The notes beneath the pieces were generated by a model. That model was not told where the DNA came from. It saw nothing but the letters and a program-made list of their open reading frames with translations, and did no database searches. The translations under genes and the position numbers were made by a program. Source: Oscillospiraceae bacterium (GTDB lineage: Bacteria > Bacillota > Clostridia > Oscillospirales > Oscillospiraceae). From it: a DNA stretch of 26,650 nt. The stretch's first letter is position 1. Every line of letters starts with the position of its first letter. Below are positions 6,921 through 14,211 of the stretch, one piece after another. The stretch covers positions 1 through 26,650 of the forward strand of contig JAHHSH010000021.1 of NCBI GenBank assembly GCA_020025345.1. The letters are read 5' to 3'.

Positions 6921-8849
6921 TTAGGCTTCGCCGATAGTCTCCCGCAGGAAGGGAACTTCGGCGCGGACGGTGTTCTGGTCTACTTCCAGCTCTACAGCGG
7001 TAAAGGGACGCTGAGTAGCCTCTACGTCTGTACCGTACAGGATCAGACACAGGCGATTCCCAGCCCGAACCGTGTGATCCATAGGTACCATAGAGAACTT
7101 GTAGTCGTAAAACTTGCCGGGCTCAATGGCGTCTTTACAGTAGTTGTTACGTCGGTTCTGGGCGTTCATCCAGCCGCGGGTAATCACCTTGAAAGGGGAA
7201 GGGGCTTCTTCCACTTTGAAAGACTTCAAATCAGAGGTCGGCGTATGGAGCCCCCAGAGAATACCGCCGGGTGCCACGACTTTTTGCTCACAGGTCAGAC
7301 GATTCTGGGCGCCCACTTCCACCAACATGGCGCTGAGGATGGCCGTGGGGCTCTGGCAGGCGGCCCGGAAAGAAACCTGAACGGTGCCGCTGATGCGGGT
7401 GTCCTCTGCCAGAGGAGCCGTGAGATAGCGCAGGCAGTGGTCGTGCTTCTTTGCAAGAACCAGTTGGGAAAGCCACTCGGCAGCATTGTCTCGACTGCGA
7501 TCATACACGGTAGCAGAGAGATCATCCATAAAGTGCCCACTCTCCTGCGTAGGAGTCAAGGGCAAAGTCTCCGACGTCTTTGCGGCGGGGAAACTCTGGG
7601 AAGGCTGCCAAACCGTCTGATCCAGATTACTCTGCACCAAAACGTTGGGCAGCTTCTCGACTACGCCGTTATCAATGCCGTAAAGGAAGTGGTCCAGCCA
7701 AAGGTGCAGCATCTCGTTGATGGGGCTGCCCTCCAGATCGTGGATATAGATATGGGCGCCCTGGTGCAGCACCATTTTGCAGGGGATGCCCTGCTTTTCC
7801 AGAGCTGCAAAGAGATTGGCGCACTGGGTGGGCTTCACGTTCCAGTCGGCCAGACCGTGGACGATAAATGCAGAGGCTTTCATTTTGGACACGGCGTTCA
7901 AGTAATTGCGCTGATCCCACCAGCGGCTGTAGTTGCCGCTGTCGCGATCTTCTGCCGCTACCATGTTTTCCAGCCAGGCCGCGTAATCCGCTGCGACGGG
8001 GGCATAATCCTCCGGGTCTTTGGCACGGCTGAAGCAGTATTTGGCCAGAATGTCCAGATCGTCACCCTGCCAGCCAATGGCGGGCAAATTAAGCCCGTTG
8101 CAGCGGTAGTAGTCATACCAATTGGAGATGGCTGCTTCCGGGATGATAGTCTCCAGACCATCTACGCCAGTGGAAGCTACAGCGATGCACATGGTGCCCA
8201 GATAGCTCTTTCCCGACATGGCCACCTTGCCGGTGCACCAGTCTGCCTTGATTTCGATGTTATCTGTTCGGTTGGTAAAAGCACGGCAGCGACCGTTAAG
8301 CCAGTCAATGACTGCACGGAAGGCGGCCGTCTCTTCCGGAGAGCCGCAGCAGTTGAAGCCCTCGGAACCACGGGTACCCAGACCGCCGCAAAAGACCGAG
8401 GCATAGCCACGGGAGTTGAAGTAGCTGTACCAATCGCTGATGCAATCGAGAGGGATTTCCTCCGTGGGAGCTGTCTCGGCATAGCCGGCGGTGATGCGCT
8501 GTGTGCGCGGCTCGGAAAAATGAACCTCTGCAGGATCAAAGGTTACATCGTCTTGCGTAATGTGCTGCTGAGGATAGGCCTTCACGTCCTGATCCACAGA
8601 GTGGGGAACGTACCAATCCTCGTTACACTCCAGCATGTAGGGGTTAGCTACGTAGATAGCAGGCACCTTCATGCCCTGTGTGGTTTCCTGAGGACGGCGG
8701 ATATAGACGGCAATCAGATCCAGTTTGCCGTCGCCGTCGGTGTCCACAGGCGTCTCCACATAGACCTTTTCAAATAGACAGTTTTGGTAATCAAAGACAG
8801 GCTGTGTGCGGCCGTCTTTTAGTACAATGTTCGGTATAGTGTGTTCCAA
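6921..8849 (-). CDS. pepX: Xaa-Pro dipeptidyl-peptidase (S15 family)
   Basis: A 642-residue serine peptidase expected to release N-terminal Xaa-Pro dipeptides in the cytoplasm. The family signature GKSYLG gives nucleophile Ser215. Asp335 in HGLADWNV and His366 in HQGAHIY complete the triad with the spacing expected for PepX. The NYLNAV region and the C-terminal jelly-roll segment are also recognisable. It is about 120 residues shorter than lactococcal PepX (763 aa), mainly at the N-terminus, which begins close to the hydrolase domain. The start is a TTG at 8849 with AAGGAGG 8 nt upstream. No upstream in-frame ATG offers an SD. It is the last gene of a five-gene operon. Confidence 0.92.
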   Translation of the reverse strand: MEHTIPNIVLKDGRTQPVFDYQNCLFEKVYVETPVDTDGDGKLDLIAVYIRRPQETTQGMKVPAIYVANPYMLECNEDWYVPHSVDQDVKAYPQQHITQDDVTFDPAEVHFSEPRTQRITAGYAETAPTEEIPLDCISDWYSYFNSRGYASVFCGGLGTRGSEGFNCCGSPEETAAFRAVIDWLNGRCRAFTNRTDNIEIKADWCTGKVAMSGKSYLGTMCIAVASTGVDGLETIIPEAAISNWYDYYRCNGLNLPAIGWQGDDLDILAKYCFSRAKDPEDYAPVAADYAAWLENMVAAEDRDSGNYSRWWDQRNYLNAVSKMKASAFIVHGLADWNVKPTQCANLFAALEKQGIPCKMVLHQGAHIYIHDLEGSPINEMLHLWLDHFLYGIDNGVVEKLPNVLVQSNLDQTVWQPSQSFPAAKTSETLPLTPTQESGHFMDDLSATVYDRSRDNAAEWLSQLVLAKKHDHCLRYLTAPLAEDTRISGTVQVSFRAACQSPTAILSAMLVEVGAQNRLTCEQKVVAPGGILWGLHTPTSDLKSFKVEEAPSPFKVITRGWMNAQNRRNNYCKDAIEPGKFYDYKFSMVPMDHTVRAGNRLCLILYGTDVEATQRPFTAVELEVDQNTVRAEVPFLRETIGEA

Positions 8850-8850
8850 A

Positions 8851-8863
8851 AAGGACCCTCCTT
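8851..8863 (-). promoter_or_regulatory. Self-complementary ribosome binding site of pepX
   Basis: The SD region of pepX reads AAGGAGGGTCCTT on the minus strand, which is AAGGA-GGG-TCCTT and can fold on itself. With the TTG start this could hold pepX translation below that of the upstream genes. The hairpin is only 5 bp, so the effect is uncertain. Confidence 0.4.
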
Positions 8864-8876
8864 AATCTTATGGGGA

Positions 8877-10142
8877 TTAGTTCGCCTGATTCTTTTTCAG
8901 GAAACGCTTCCAGATCAGAACGATGACCGAGCCCAGAAGCAGCATCGCGATGAGGAACAGGAAATAGTAGCGGTAGCCGGTGACGCCGGGGTAACCGTCA
9001 ATCAGTGTACCAGCCAGCAGCGAGCAGAAAATCTCGGGAAGGTAACCAACGGTGGAAATAATACCGGCCGCCGTGCCGGAATACTGCTCGGGGATTTTGC
9101 CTTCGTCCATCATGGCCCAAGTCAGGGCGTAGTTCACGTTATAGAAGAAATAGATGACCAGGAAGAGAATGACGAACGGCCAAATGGAAGCAGGGGACAG
9201 AGGCAGGAACAGGATGGCTGCCGTACCGATTGCCATGGCGATGAAGGAGGTGAACAGTAGATTGCTGGTGCCCACCTTATCGGCAAGATAGCCGCCGCCC
9301 ACATTGGAGAGAGGGCACAAAAAGCGCTTGAATGCGGCCAGAATTGCGCCGAAGGTGACGCTCATGCCGAGAATGGAAGTACCATAGGGCGTGAAGTAGT
9401 AGAGGGACAGGGTAAAGACATAGTTGCAGAAGGTGACCAGACCGATGATCCAGATGGCGGGCATCTTAATGACCTTACCCAGATCCTTGAAGGTGATTTT
9501 TTCGCTTGCTTCGATGGTGGAGCCGTCTCTCATCTTCCAAAAGACCAGCAGACCCACGAGGACGGTGAGAACGGAGTAGAAGATGATGACATAGCGCATA
9601 CCTACCTTGTCATCCATATTGCTGGCATGCAGGCCAATACGGAAAGCAGCTACCGCCAGAGGAGCCATGATGGCTGCGGTGACACCACGGCCACCCTCGA
9701 ACCAGCCGAAAGATTTGCCCTGGTCCTCAGAGCTGGAGAGAATACGGACGGCCTTAACACAGGCGGGCCAGAAAGCAAAAAGGGAAGTAAAGCCCCAAAA
9801 GGCATAAAGAGCCACCAGCATCGGGAAAGTCAGCGGCAGCAGGTGCAGAAAGCCGCCAAGACCGGTACCAATCAGTGATACGGATAGCAACAGTCGGATG
9901 CTGACACGGTCGGCAAGATAGCCACCGAACAGATAGGAAATCATGCCAAATACGCCGAAAATACTGCCGAATACGCCCATTTGCGTATTGGTCAGGTGGT
10001 AGACTTTCAAATAGGCATCATAGTAATCATAGCGGAAATACGGCAGGCCGTAGATGATGGCGCCGCCGGCGGCAACAAGGAGGATCGTGATGAAATTGCG
10101 TGCTGTTTTTTCACCCATCCCCAGTTTTTTGAACATAGACAT
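8877..10142 (-). CDS. MFS transporter (second of two in the operon)
   Basis: A 421-residue major facilitator superfamily carrier with about 12 hydrophobic segments. The loop 2-3 motif reads GGYLADRVSIR and is partly repeated in the second half as GGYLADKVG. A conserved SSSEDQGKSFGWFEGGRG stretch follows the middle of the N-terminal half, resembling organic-anion/sugar-derivative type MFS proteins such as YihN, though I cannot assign a substrate. The start at 10142 has GAGGAG 9-10 nt upstream. It lies 17 nt after the M32 gene and 27 nt before pepX, so it is in the same operon. Import of the compound that the peptidase degrades is the simplest role. Confidence 0.86.
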   Translation of the reverse strand: MSMFKKLGMGEKTARNFITILLVAAGGAIIYGLPYFRYDYYDAYLKVYHLTNTQMGVFGSIFGVFGMISYLFGGYLADRVSIRLLLSVSLIGTGLGGFLHLLPLTFPMLVALYAFWGFTSLFAFWPACVKAVRILSSSEDQGKSFGWFEGGRGVTAAIMAPLAVAAFRIGLHASNMDDKVGMRYVIIFYSVLTVLVGLLVFWKMRDGSTIEASEKITFKDLGKVIKMPAIWIIGLVTFCNYVFTLSLYYFTPYGTSILGMSVTFGAILAAFKRFLCPLSNVGGGYLADKVGTSNLLFTSFIAMAIGTAAILFLPLSPASIWPFVILFLVIYFFYNVNYALTWAMMDEGKIPEQYSGTAAGIISTVGYLPEIFCSLLAGTLIDGYPGVTGYRYYFLFLIAMLLLGSVIVLIWKRFLKKNQAN

Positions 10143-10159
10143 TTGCGATAACTCCTCTT

Positions 10160-11683
10160 TTAATTTTTCAACTGATAAATCTCGGTGTATTTATTCCGAA
10201 GGTAGCTGATGAAATAGGTGCTGCGCAGTGGTTCGCCCGTTGCCCGGAGTACGAGCTCTCCGGGAGAATAGATAGCACCGAAGCGGTGCACATGCTCTGC
10301 CAGCCATTGGTGGATGGCATCAAAGCGGCCCTCGGCAAGAACCTGTTGCAGCGGTCCTAAGCTGCGCTCCATGGCGGCGGCAAACTGGGCTGCCATCAAG
10401 TTGGCGGTGAGATAGCCAGGGAAGTACCCTATGTAGCCTGCGGCCCACTGGATGTCCTGCAGGACCCCGTCGCGGTCATTGGTGGGATTTATGCCCAGAT
10501 AGGCTTTATATTTTTGCCGCCAGACGTCCGGCAGATCCCGGACGGTAATACGGCCATGAATGAGATCCTTTTCCACCTCGTAGCGGATGAGAATGTGCAG
10601 AAGATAAGTCAGCTCGTCTGCGTCATTGCGGATGAGCGTCGGCGTGACTTGATTGACTGCGCGGAACATAGTTTCCCAATCCGGCACTGCCAGTGAGGGA
10701 CACAGTTCCTTCATTTGGGGGAAGAAATGACGCCAGAAGCCAGCGCTGCGGCCAATGATATTCTCATAGAGACGGGCTTCCGCCACCTCAGTGCCAAAGG
10801 AGGCCACTTCATCCAGAAGAGTTCCCAAAAGCTTTGGATCAATATCCTGCTCATAGAGACCCATGCCGCCCTCATGCAGTGTGTTGAAAAGTCCGGAGCG
10901 GAAATCCTGCGGGGTGTAAGTGGTAATGATCCGTACATCTCCGGGCGAAGCTGCCAGGGTAGTGGGGTGAGGGCCTTCATCCAATCGTCCGGCAGAGAAA
11001 TCAAAGCCGATGGTCTCCAGTACGGCATGGGACAGGCGCTGTTGCTCGCCCATGGGCATAGTAAAGCACGCTGGCGAAATAACGGGCTGTGCAGCGGAGT
11101 GCTCACGTACGGATTGCAGCAAAGGCACCACAAAATCCCGCAGTTCCCCTGACAGTTGGTCCATCTCCTGGACAGTGCTCCCCGGCTCATAGAAACTCAT
11201 CAAGGCATCGTAGGGGTCATCCTCGTATCCCCAGTAATCAGCAAAGGATTGGAAGGTTGTGACAATTTGCTCCAAATAGGGGGCAAAAATAGAAAAGCGG
11301 TTCTCTTCCCGCGCCTGTTCCCATACTTGCTCAGCATTGGCAATGAGAGAGATATAGGCGCTATATTCTGCCTGTGGGATTTTACTGATGTAGATGTAAC
11401 TATTCCGCACTTGGCGAACCATGGCGTTCACTTCTACGGTGTTTTCCTTGCGTCCGTCAAAATAGTCTACCAGCTGCCGCAGTTCAGCAGACTCAAAACG
11501 CTCATAGAGACGCGTTCCCAGAAAGGACATGACTTCGCTGCGATAGGCAAGTCCCTTTTCCGGCATATGGGTCATCTTGTCCCAGTAGAGGGTGGAATTG
11601 AGTGTGTGCTTGAGATATTCAATTTCACGGATCAGTGTCCGAAGACGCTCCAATTTTTGCGCATAGAGATGAGAATCGCTCAT
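10160..11683 (-). CDS. M32 carboxypeptidase (Taq) homologue lacking zinc ligands
   Basis: A 507-residue protein clearly of the M32 metallocarboxypeptidase family, by full length and by conserved stretches around GRLDEGPHPTT (232-242), FNTLHEGG, RLYENIIGRS (304-313), the RYEVEKDLIHG region and GYFPGYLTANLMAAQ. The usual motif HExxH reads HEGGM: His270 and Glu271 remain but the second His is Met274. The position normally holding the third ligand (Glu of HESQSR) aligns with Val300 in EVAEAR, and the usual His of the DVHW motif is Gln412. Family comparisons are from memory. Ordinary zinc-dependent activity therefore looks unlikely. The start ATG overlaps the stop of the upstream MFS gene (ATGA), with AGGAGG before it. 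Confidence 0.9.
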   Translation of the reverse strand: MSDSHLYAQKLERLRTLIREIEYLKHTLNSTLYWDKMTHMPEKGLAYRSEVMSFLGTRLYERFESAELRQLVDYFDGRKENTVEVNAMVRQVRNSYIYISKIPQAEYSAYISLIANAEQVWEQAREENRFSIFAPYLEQIVTTFQSFADYWGYEDDPYDALMSFYEPGSTVQEMDQLSGELRDFVVPLLQSVREHSAAQPVISPACFTMPMGEQQRLSHAVLETIGFDFSAGRLDEGPHPTTLAASPGDVRIITTYTPQDFRSGLFNTLHEGGMGLYEQDIDPKLLGTLLDEVASFGTEVAEARLYENIIGRSAGFWRHFFPQMKELCPSLAVPDWETMFRAVNQVTPTLIRNDADELTYLLHILIRYEVEKDLIHGRITVRDLPDVWRQKYKAYLGINPTNDRDGVLQDIQWAAGYIGYFPGYLTANLMAAQFAAAMERSLGPLQQVLAEGRFDAIHQWLAEHVHRFGAIYSPGELVLRATGEPLRSTYFISYLRNKYTEIYQLKN

Positions 11684-13020
11684 GATAAATCCTCCTTTGT
11701 GTCCACAGTGACCCGGTTATATTTTCGAAGTCCGACCAGCAGCAGTATACAGGCCACAACATAGATGACAGATGCGATATAGTAGGCGGTACGATAGCCC
11801 TCTTGATGGACAAATAGGATATTCCCGGTAAACCAGCCGCTGAGAATACTGACCAGCCCCGCTGCCAGATTGATGATAGAGCTAAAGGCTGGGCGAAGTG
11901 CCGATGGCACCAGCTCCATAGATAGGGAGCTGTCTATTGGCGAGCTGAGGTTGATAAGGCCTGCGCGCAGAAAGAGTGCCGCGCCTACCACAGGAACCGT
12001 AAAGTGTCCAAATCGGTCTCCGTTGGCAATCAGCAGCATGAAGGGCACGGATAATAGAGCCACGCCGCCCAGCGTGACAATCTGCCCGAAACGCTTGACC
12101 ACTCTGGGAGTAAAGAGAAGGAATACCACAACCGCCAGATAGGACAGCGACACCAGAAGCGAAGAGGTGGCGCGGTCAATGTGTAGATTGCGGTTGAGAA
12201 AAATGGTGTAATAGGAAGTAAATAATCCCATACCAAAAGAAATCAGCACCCAGTAGGTGAGATAAATGAGGGCGTCCCGATGCAGCAGTGCATGGCACAT
12301 TTCCTGCAGACGCTGACGCCAAGCAACCCGTTTCGATCCCACAAATCGGTAGTCTTCAGAGCGTTCCCGAATCAATAGGACAGGGATCAGCCCCAGTAGA
12401 GCAATGACTGCCGTGAGCAGCAAGACGTGCCGGTTTCCTTGGAGGTAGCTCTCACGCAGTTCCGGTGTTAGCTCCTCCATGTGCTCGGTGAGAATCTTGG
12501 CATTTGCATAAGTTACGTGTGCCCGCAGGGAAAACATCTTTACGGTTAGTACGCCGCCAAGATAGGTGGTCAGAAAATAGCCCAGATAGCCTGCATAATA
12601 GGCCCTTGTATACCAGTCGATTTTGTTGGAGTGGTCGGTAAATGCAGCAATATAGGGAGACAGCATGACATAGTGCAGCTGTATGCCTACCAGCGAAACC
12701 AGAGTAGTCAGGAAAAATAAGGCTTCGACCTGTAGGAATACGGCTGATAGCAATGCTACGGCACAGGAGCCGACGCTAAATAAAAGTAAACGCCGATAGC
12801 CTACTTTGGGAACCAGTAGGAGAAGCAGTGCACTCAAAAAGGTGGCATAGCCATAAAAGGCCCAGAAAGAGGTTGCGACGGAGCGGGCCACCTCCTGCAT
12901 ATAGTTGACATAGGTATCATAAATGATACCGCTGACCAGGTTGCTGATCGAATAGCTGATGATGAACATAACAATGTTCCAAGTGTTCCTTCGGATGTGC
13001 ATGGAATTAGTATTTCCCAT
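11680..13020 (-). CDS. MFS transporter (first of two in the operon)
   Basis: A 446-residue polytopic membrane protein with about 12 predicted helices and a central charged cytoplasmic loop (around RERSEDYRFVGSKR), typical of the major facilitator superfamily. It is only distantly similar to the other carrier in the operon, so it is not a recent duplicate. The start at 13020 has AAGGAGG 6 nt upstream. It begins 11 nt after the regulator gene, and its TGA overlaps the M32 start by 4 nt, implying translational coupling of transporter and peptidase homologue. Substrate unknown; peptides or peptide-like compounds are inferred from the neighbours. Confidence 0.85.
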   Translation of the reverse strand: MGNTNSMHIRRNTWNIVMFIISYSISNLVSGIIYDTYVNYMQEVARSVATSFWAFYGYATFLSALLLLLVPKVGYRRLLLFSVGSCAVALLSAVFLQVEALFFLTTLVSLVGIQLHYVMLSPYIAAFTDHSNKIDWYTRAYYAGYLGYFLTTYLGGVLTVKMFSLRAHVTYANAKILTEHMEELTPELRESYLQGNRHVLLLTAVIALLGLIPVLLIRERSEDYRFVGSKRVAWRQRLQEMCHALLHRDALIYLTYWVLISFGMGLFTSYYTIFLNRNLHIDRATSSLLVSLSYLAVVVFLLFTPRVVKRFGQIVTLGGVALLSVPFMLLIANGDRFGHFTVPVVGAALFLRAGLINLSSPIDSSLSMELVPSALRPAFSSIINLAAGLVSILSGWFTGNILFVHQEGYRTAYYIASVIYVVACILLLVGLRKYNRVTVDTKEDLS

Positions 13021-13031
13021 GTCCGGCCTCC

Positions 13032-13592
13032 TTATTTGTAGCGGAACTGGGTGAAAAACGGATGCAAATTGTTGAGGGAGAATTGTTGATTGGTGATTGT
13101 AATGGGGCGAGATTGTTCTTTTGGCTCCTGCGGCCTGGGAAGAGGCTCGTCTCCCTTTTCAATTATTTCCAGCATAGCAAGAAGTATTTTCGCTTCCCGC
13201 TTTGCCTTCTGGAGATTAAAGCGGTGCGTACGCACAGTCGCTGCGCTGATGTCCATAATTTCACTGGTCTGCTCTGTACTCTTTCGTTCATACAGGCAGG
13301 CCAATAGAGTTTTTTGCACATCGGTTAGACCGCAGAGCATCTTTTCCAATCCCAGCAGAGACCAAAATGCTCCGGCATGTATATCCTCCACATGCTCTTG
13401 CATGGCACGCTTTGCCGTGACGCTCCGTCCACGGCTCTGGTAGATGACACCATCTTGAAAGTGTTCCCCACAAAAAATGCAGGTGCAATCGCCGTTGTCC
13501 TGCTCTGTGTAGCCGGAGCACAGATCCGAAATAGACAGTTCTTTGAAATCTTGCACGGTTGGCTCTTCCGTTTTTCTTTTGGATGTTGCCAT
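13032..13592 (-). CDS. Zinc-finger/LuxR-type HTH transcriptional regulator
   Basis: A 186-residue protein with a C2H2-like zinc-binding pattern (Cys38-x2-Cys41 and His67-x4-His72, with extra Cys36 and His44 nearby), followed by a GerE/LuxR-type helix-turn-helix (about residues 89-140, around LTDVQKTLLACLYE and ISAATVRTHRFNLQKAK). The last ~40 residues are Pro/Gln rich. I chose the ATG at 13592, which has AGAGG 6 nt upstream, over a TTG at 13616 without an SD. It is the first gene of the operon that continues into the two MFS carriers, the M32 homologue and pepX, and is probably its local regulator. The signal sensed is unknown. Confidence 0.82.
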   Translation of the reverse strand: MATSKRKTEEPTVQDFKELSISDLCSGYTEQDNGDCTCIFCGEHFQDGVIYQSRGRSVTAKRAMQEHVEDIHAGAFWSLLGLEKMLCGLTDVQKTLLACLYERKSTEQTSEIMDISAATVRTHRFNLQKAKREAKILLAMLEIIEKGDEPLPRPQEPKEQSRPITITNQQFSLNNLHPFFTQFRYK

Positions 13593-13610
13593 AAGACACC
13601 TCTTATTTCT

Positions 13611-13631
13611 AAACAATATTGTGAATCGTTT
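13611..13631. promoter_or_regulatory. Candidate operator just downstream of the operon promoter
   Basis: The perfect palindrome ACAATATTGT (13613-13622) lies within a wider imperfect inverted repeat, AAACAAT (13611-13617) and ATCGTTT (13625-13631). It sits between the predicted transcription start and the regulator's SD, a typical repressor position. Binding by the first gene's product is inferred. Confidence 0.38.
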
Positions 13632-13643
13632 ACTATTAAATGA

Positions 13644-13672
13644 ATGATAATATTTTAACGTTTATATGTCAA
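13644..13672 (-). promoter_or_regulatory. Strong predicted promoter of the regulator-MFS-M32-MFS-pepX operon
   Basis: On the minus strand, TTGACA (13672-13667), 17-nt spacer, TATCAT (13649-13644), in an AT-rich block. The -35 is perfect and the -10 differs by two bases. The leader to the regulator ATG would be about 45 nt. Confidence 0.78.
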
Positions 13673-14001
13673 TGGAGAATCCTTCAATAAACGAATTTTC
13701 GGCGTTACTACGAAAAAAGCCTTTTGCCACTGGCACTTTTCCAATTATAAATCGCGGAAAGCGTTGCAGGACAGGGGAAAAATGGATTTATATAACTTGC
13801 ACAAAATCGAATAATAATCACATTTTTGGAGGTGAATTTTGGGACGCTAAAGCGATTTAGCAGGGACGGTGTAAGAATTTGGTATGTGAAAACGGTAGAC
13901 TCACTGTAATGCAAGGATAGAAGGCCGTGGGCACTTAATTAAATATGCCGCAATAGATATCTGGCGGGAAAGAGTAATCCGGAAGATGCGGCGAGTATAA
14001 G
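13673..14001. other. About 330 bp with no gene seen
   Basis: AT-richer than its surroundings. Short open frames exist on both strands but none has a ribosome binding site or a recognisable product. GGAGGTGA at 13829-13836 looks like an SD but is followed only by a three-codon frame. No tRNA-like or riboswitch-like fold was recognised. The decamer GCCGTGGGCA near 13924 recurs between the terminators near 14064. Confidence 0.5.
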
Positions 14002-14041
14002 AAAAGAAGGCAGTGGAGCAAAGCCCCAGCTGCCTTCTTTT
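14002..14041. terminator. Terminator hairpin (distal of a tandem pair)
   Basis: AAAAGAAGGCAG / CTGCCTTCTTTT with inner TGG/CCA pairing. On the minus strand it is followed by TTTTCTTAT. It lies about 35 nt beyond the first terminator of the NSS transporter gene. A further small hairpin CCC-CGGC/GCCG-GGG lies between them. Confidence 0.75.
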
Positions 14042-14074
14042 AGCACTACGAACCCTCGGCTTAGCCGTGGGCAT

Positions 14075-14106
14075 AAAAACAGGCCGCTGCTAAAGCGGCC
14101 TGTTTT
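14075..14106. terminator. Terminator hairpin after the NSS transporter gene
   Basis: A perfect 13-bp stem AAAACAGGCCGCT / AGCGGCCTGTTTT with a 5-nt loop; the minus strand continues TTTTTA. It is about 105 nt after the stop of the NSS gene and is its likely primary terminator. Confidence 0.85.
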
Positions 14107-14211
14107 AAGAATATGCGATTGCTGAATTTTTCTGCTTATTTGGGGGTGCCTCTGGTAAAAGAACCTTTTGAGATCACAGGTAAGCATCCCTTTTAATTTG
14201 AAAGAGAGGTA

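Noticed and set aside
6849..8777. A 642-codon open frame on the plus strand opposite pepX
   Set aside because: Antisense to an intact S15 peptidase with its full catalytic triad; its composition is typical of a shadow frame.
13666..13860. A 64-codon plus-strand frame upstream of the regulator operon
   Set aside because: No SD, starts inside the minus-strand promoter, and composition does not look coding.
13939..14187. An 82-codon minus-strand frame in the gap after the NSS gene
   Set aside because: It runs through both terminator hairpins and has no SD or known domain.
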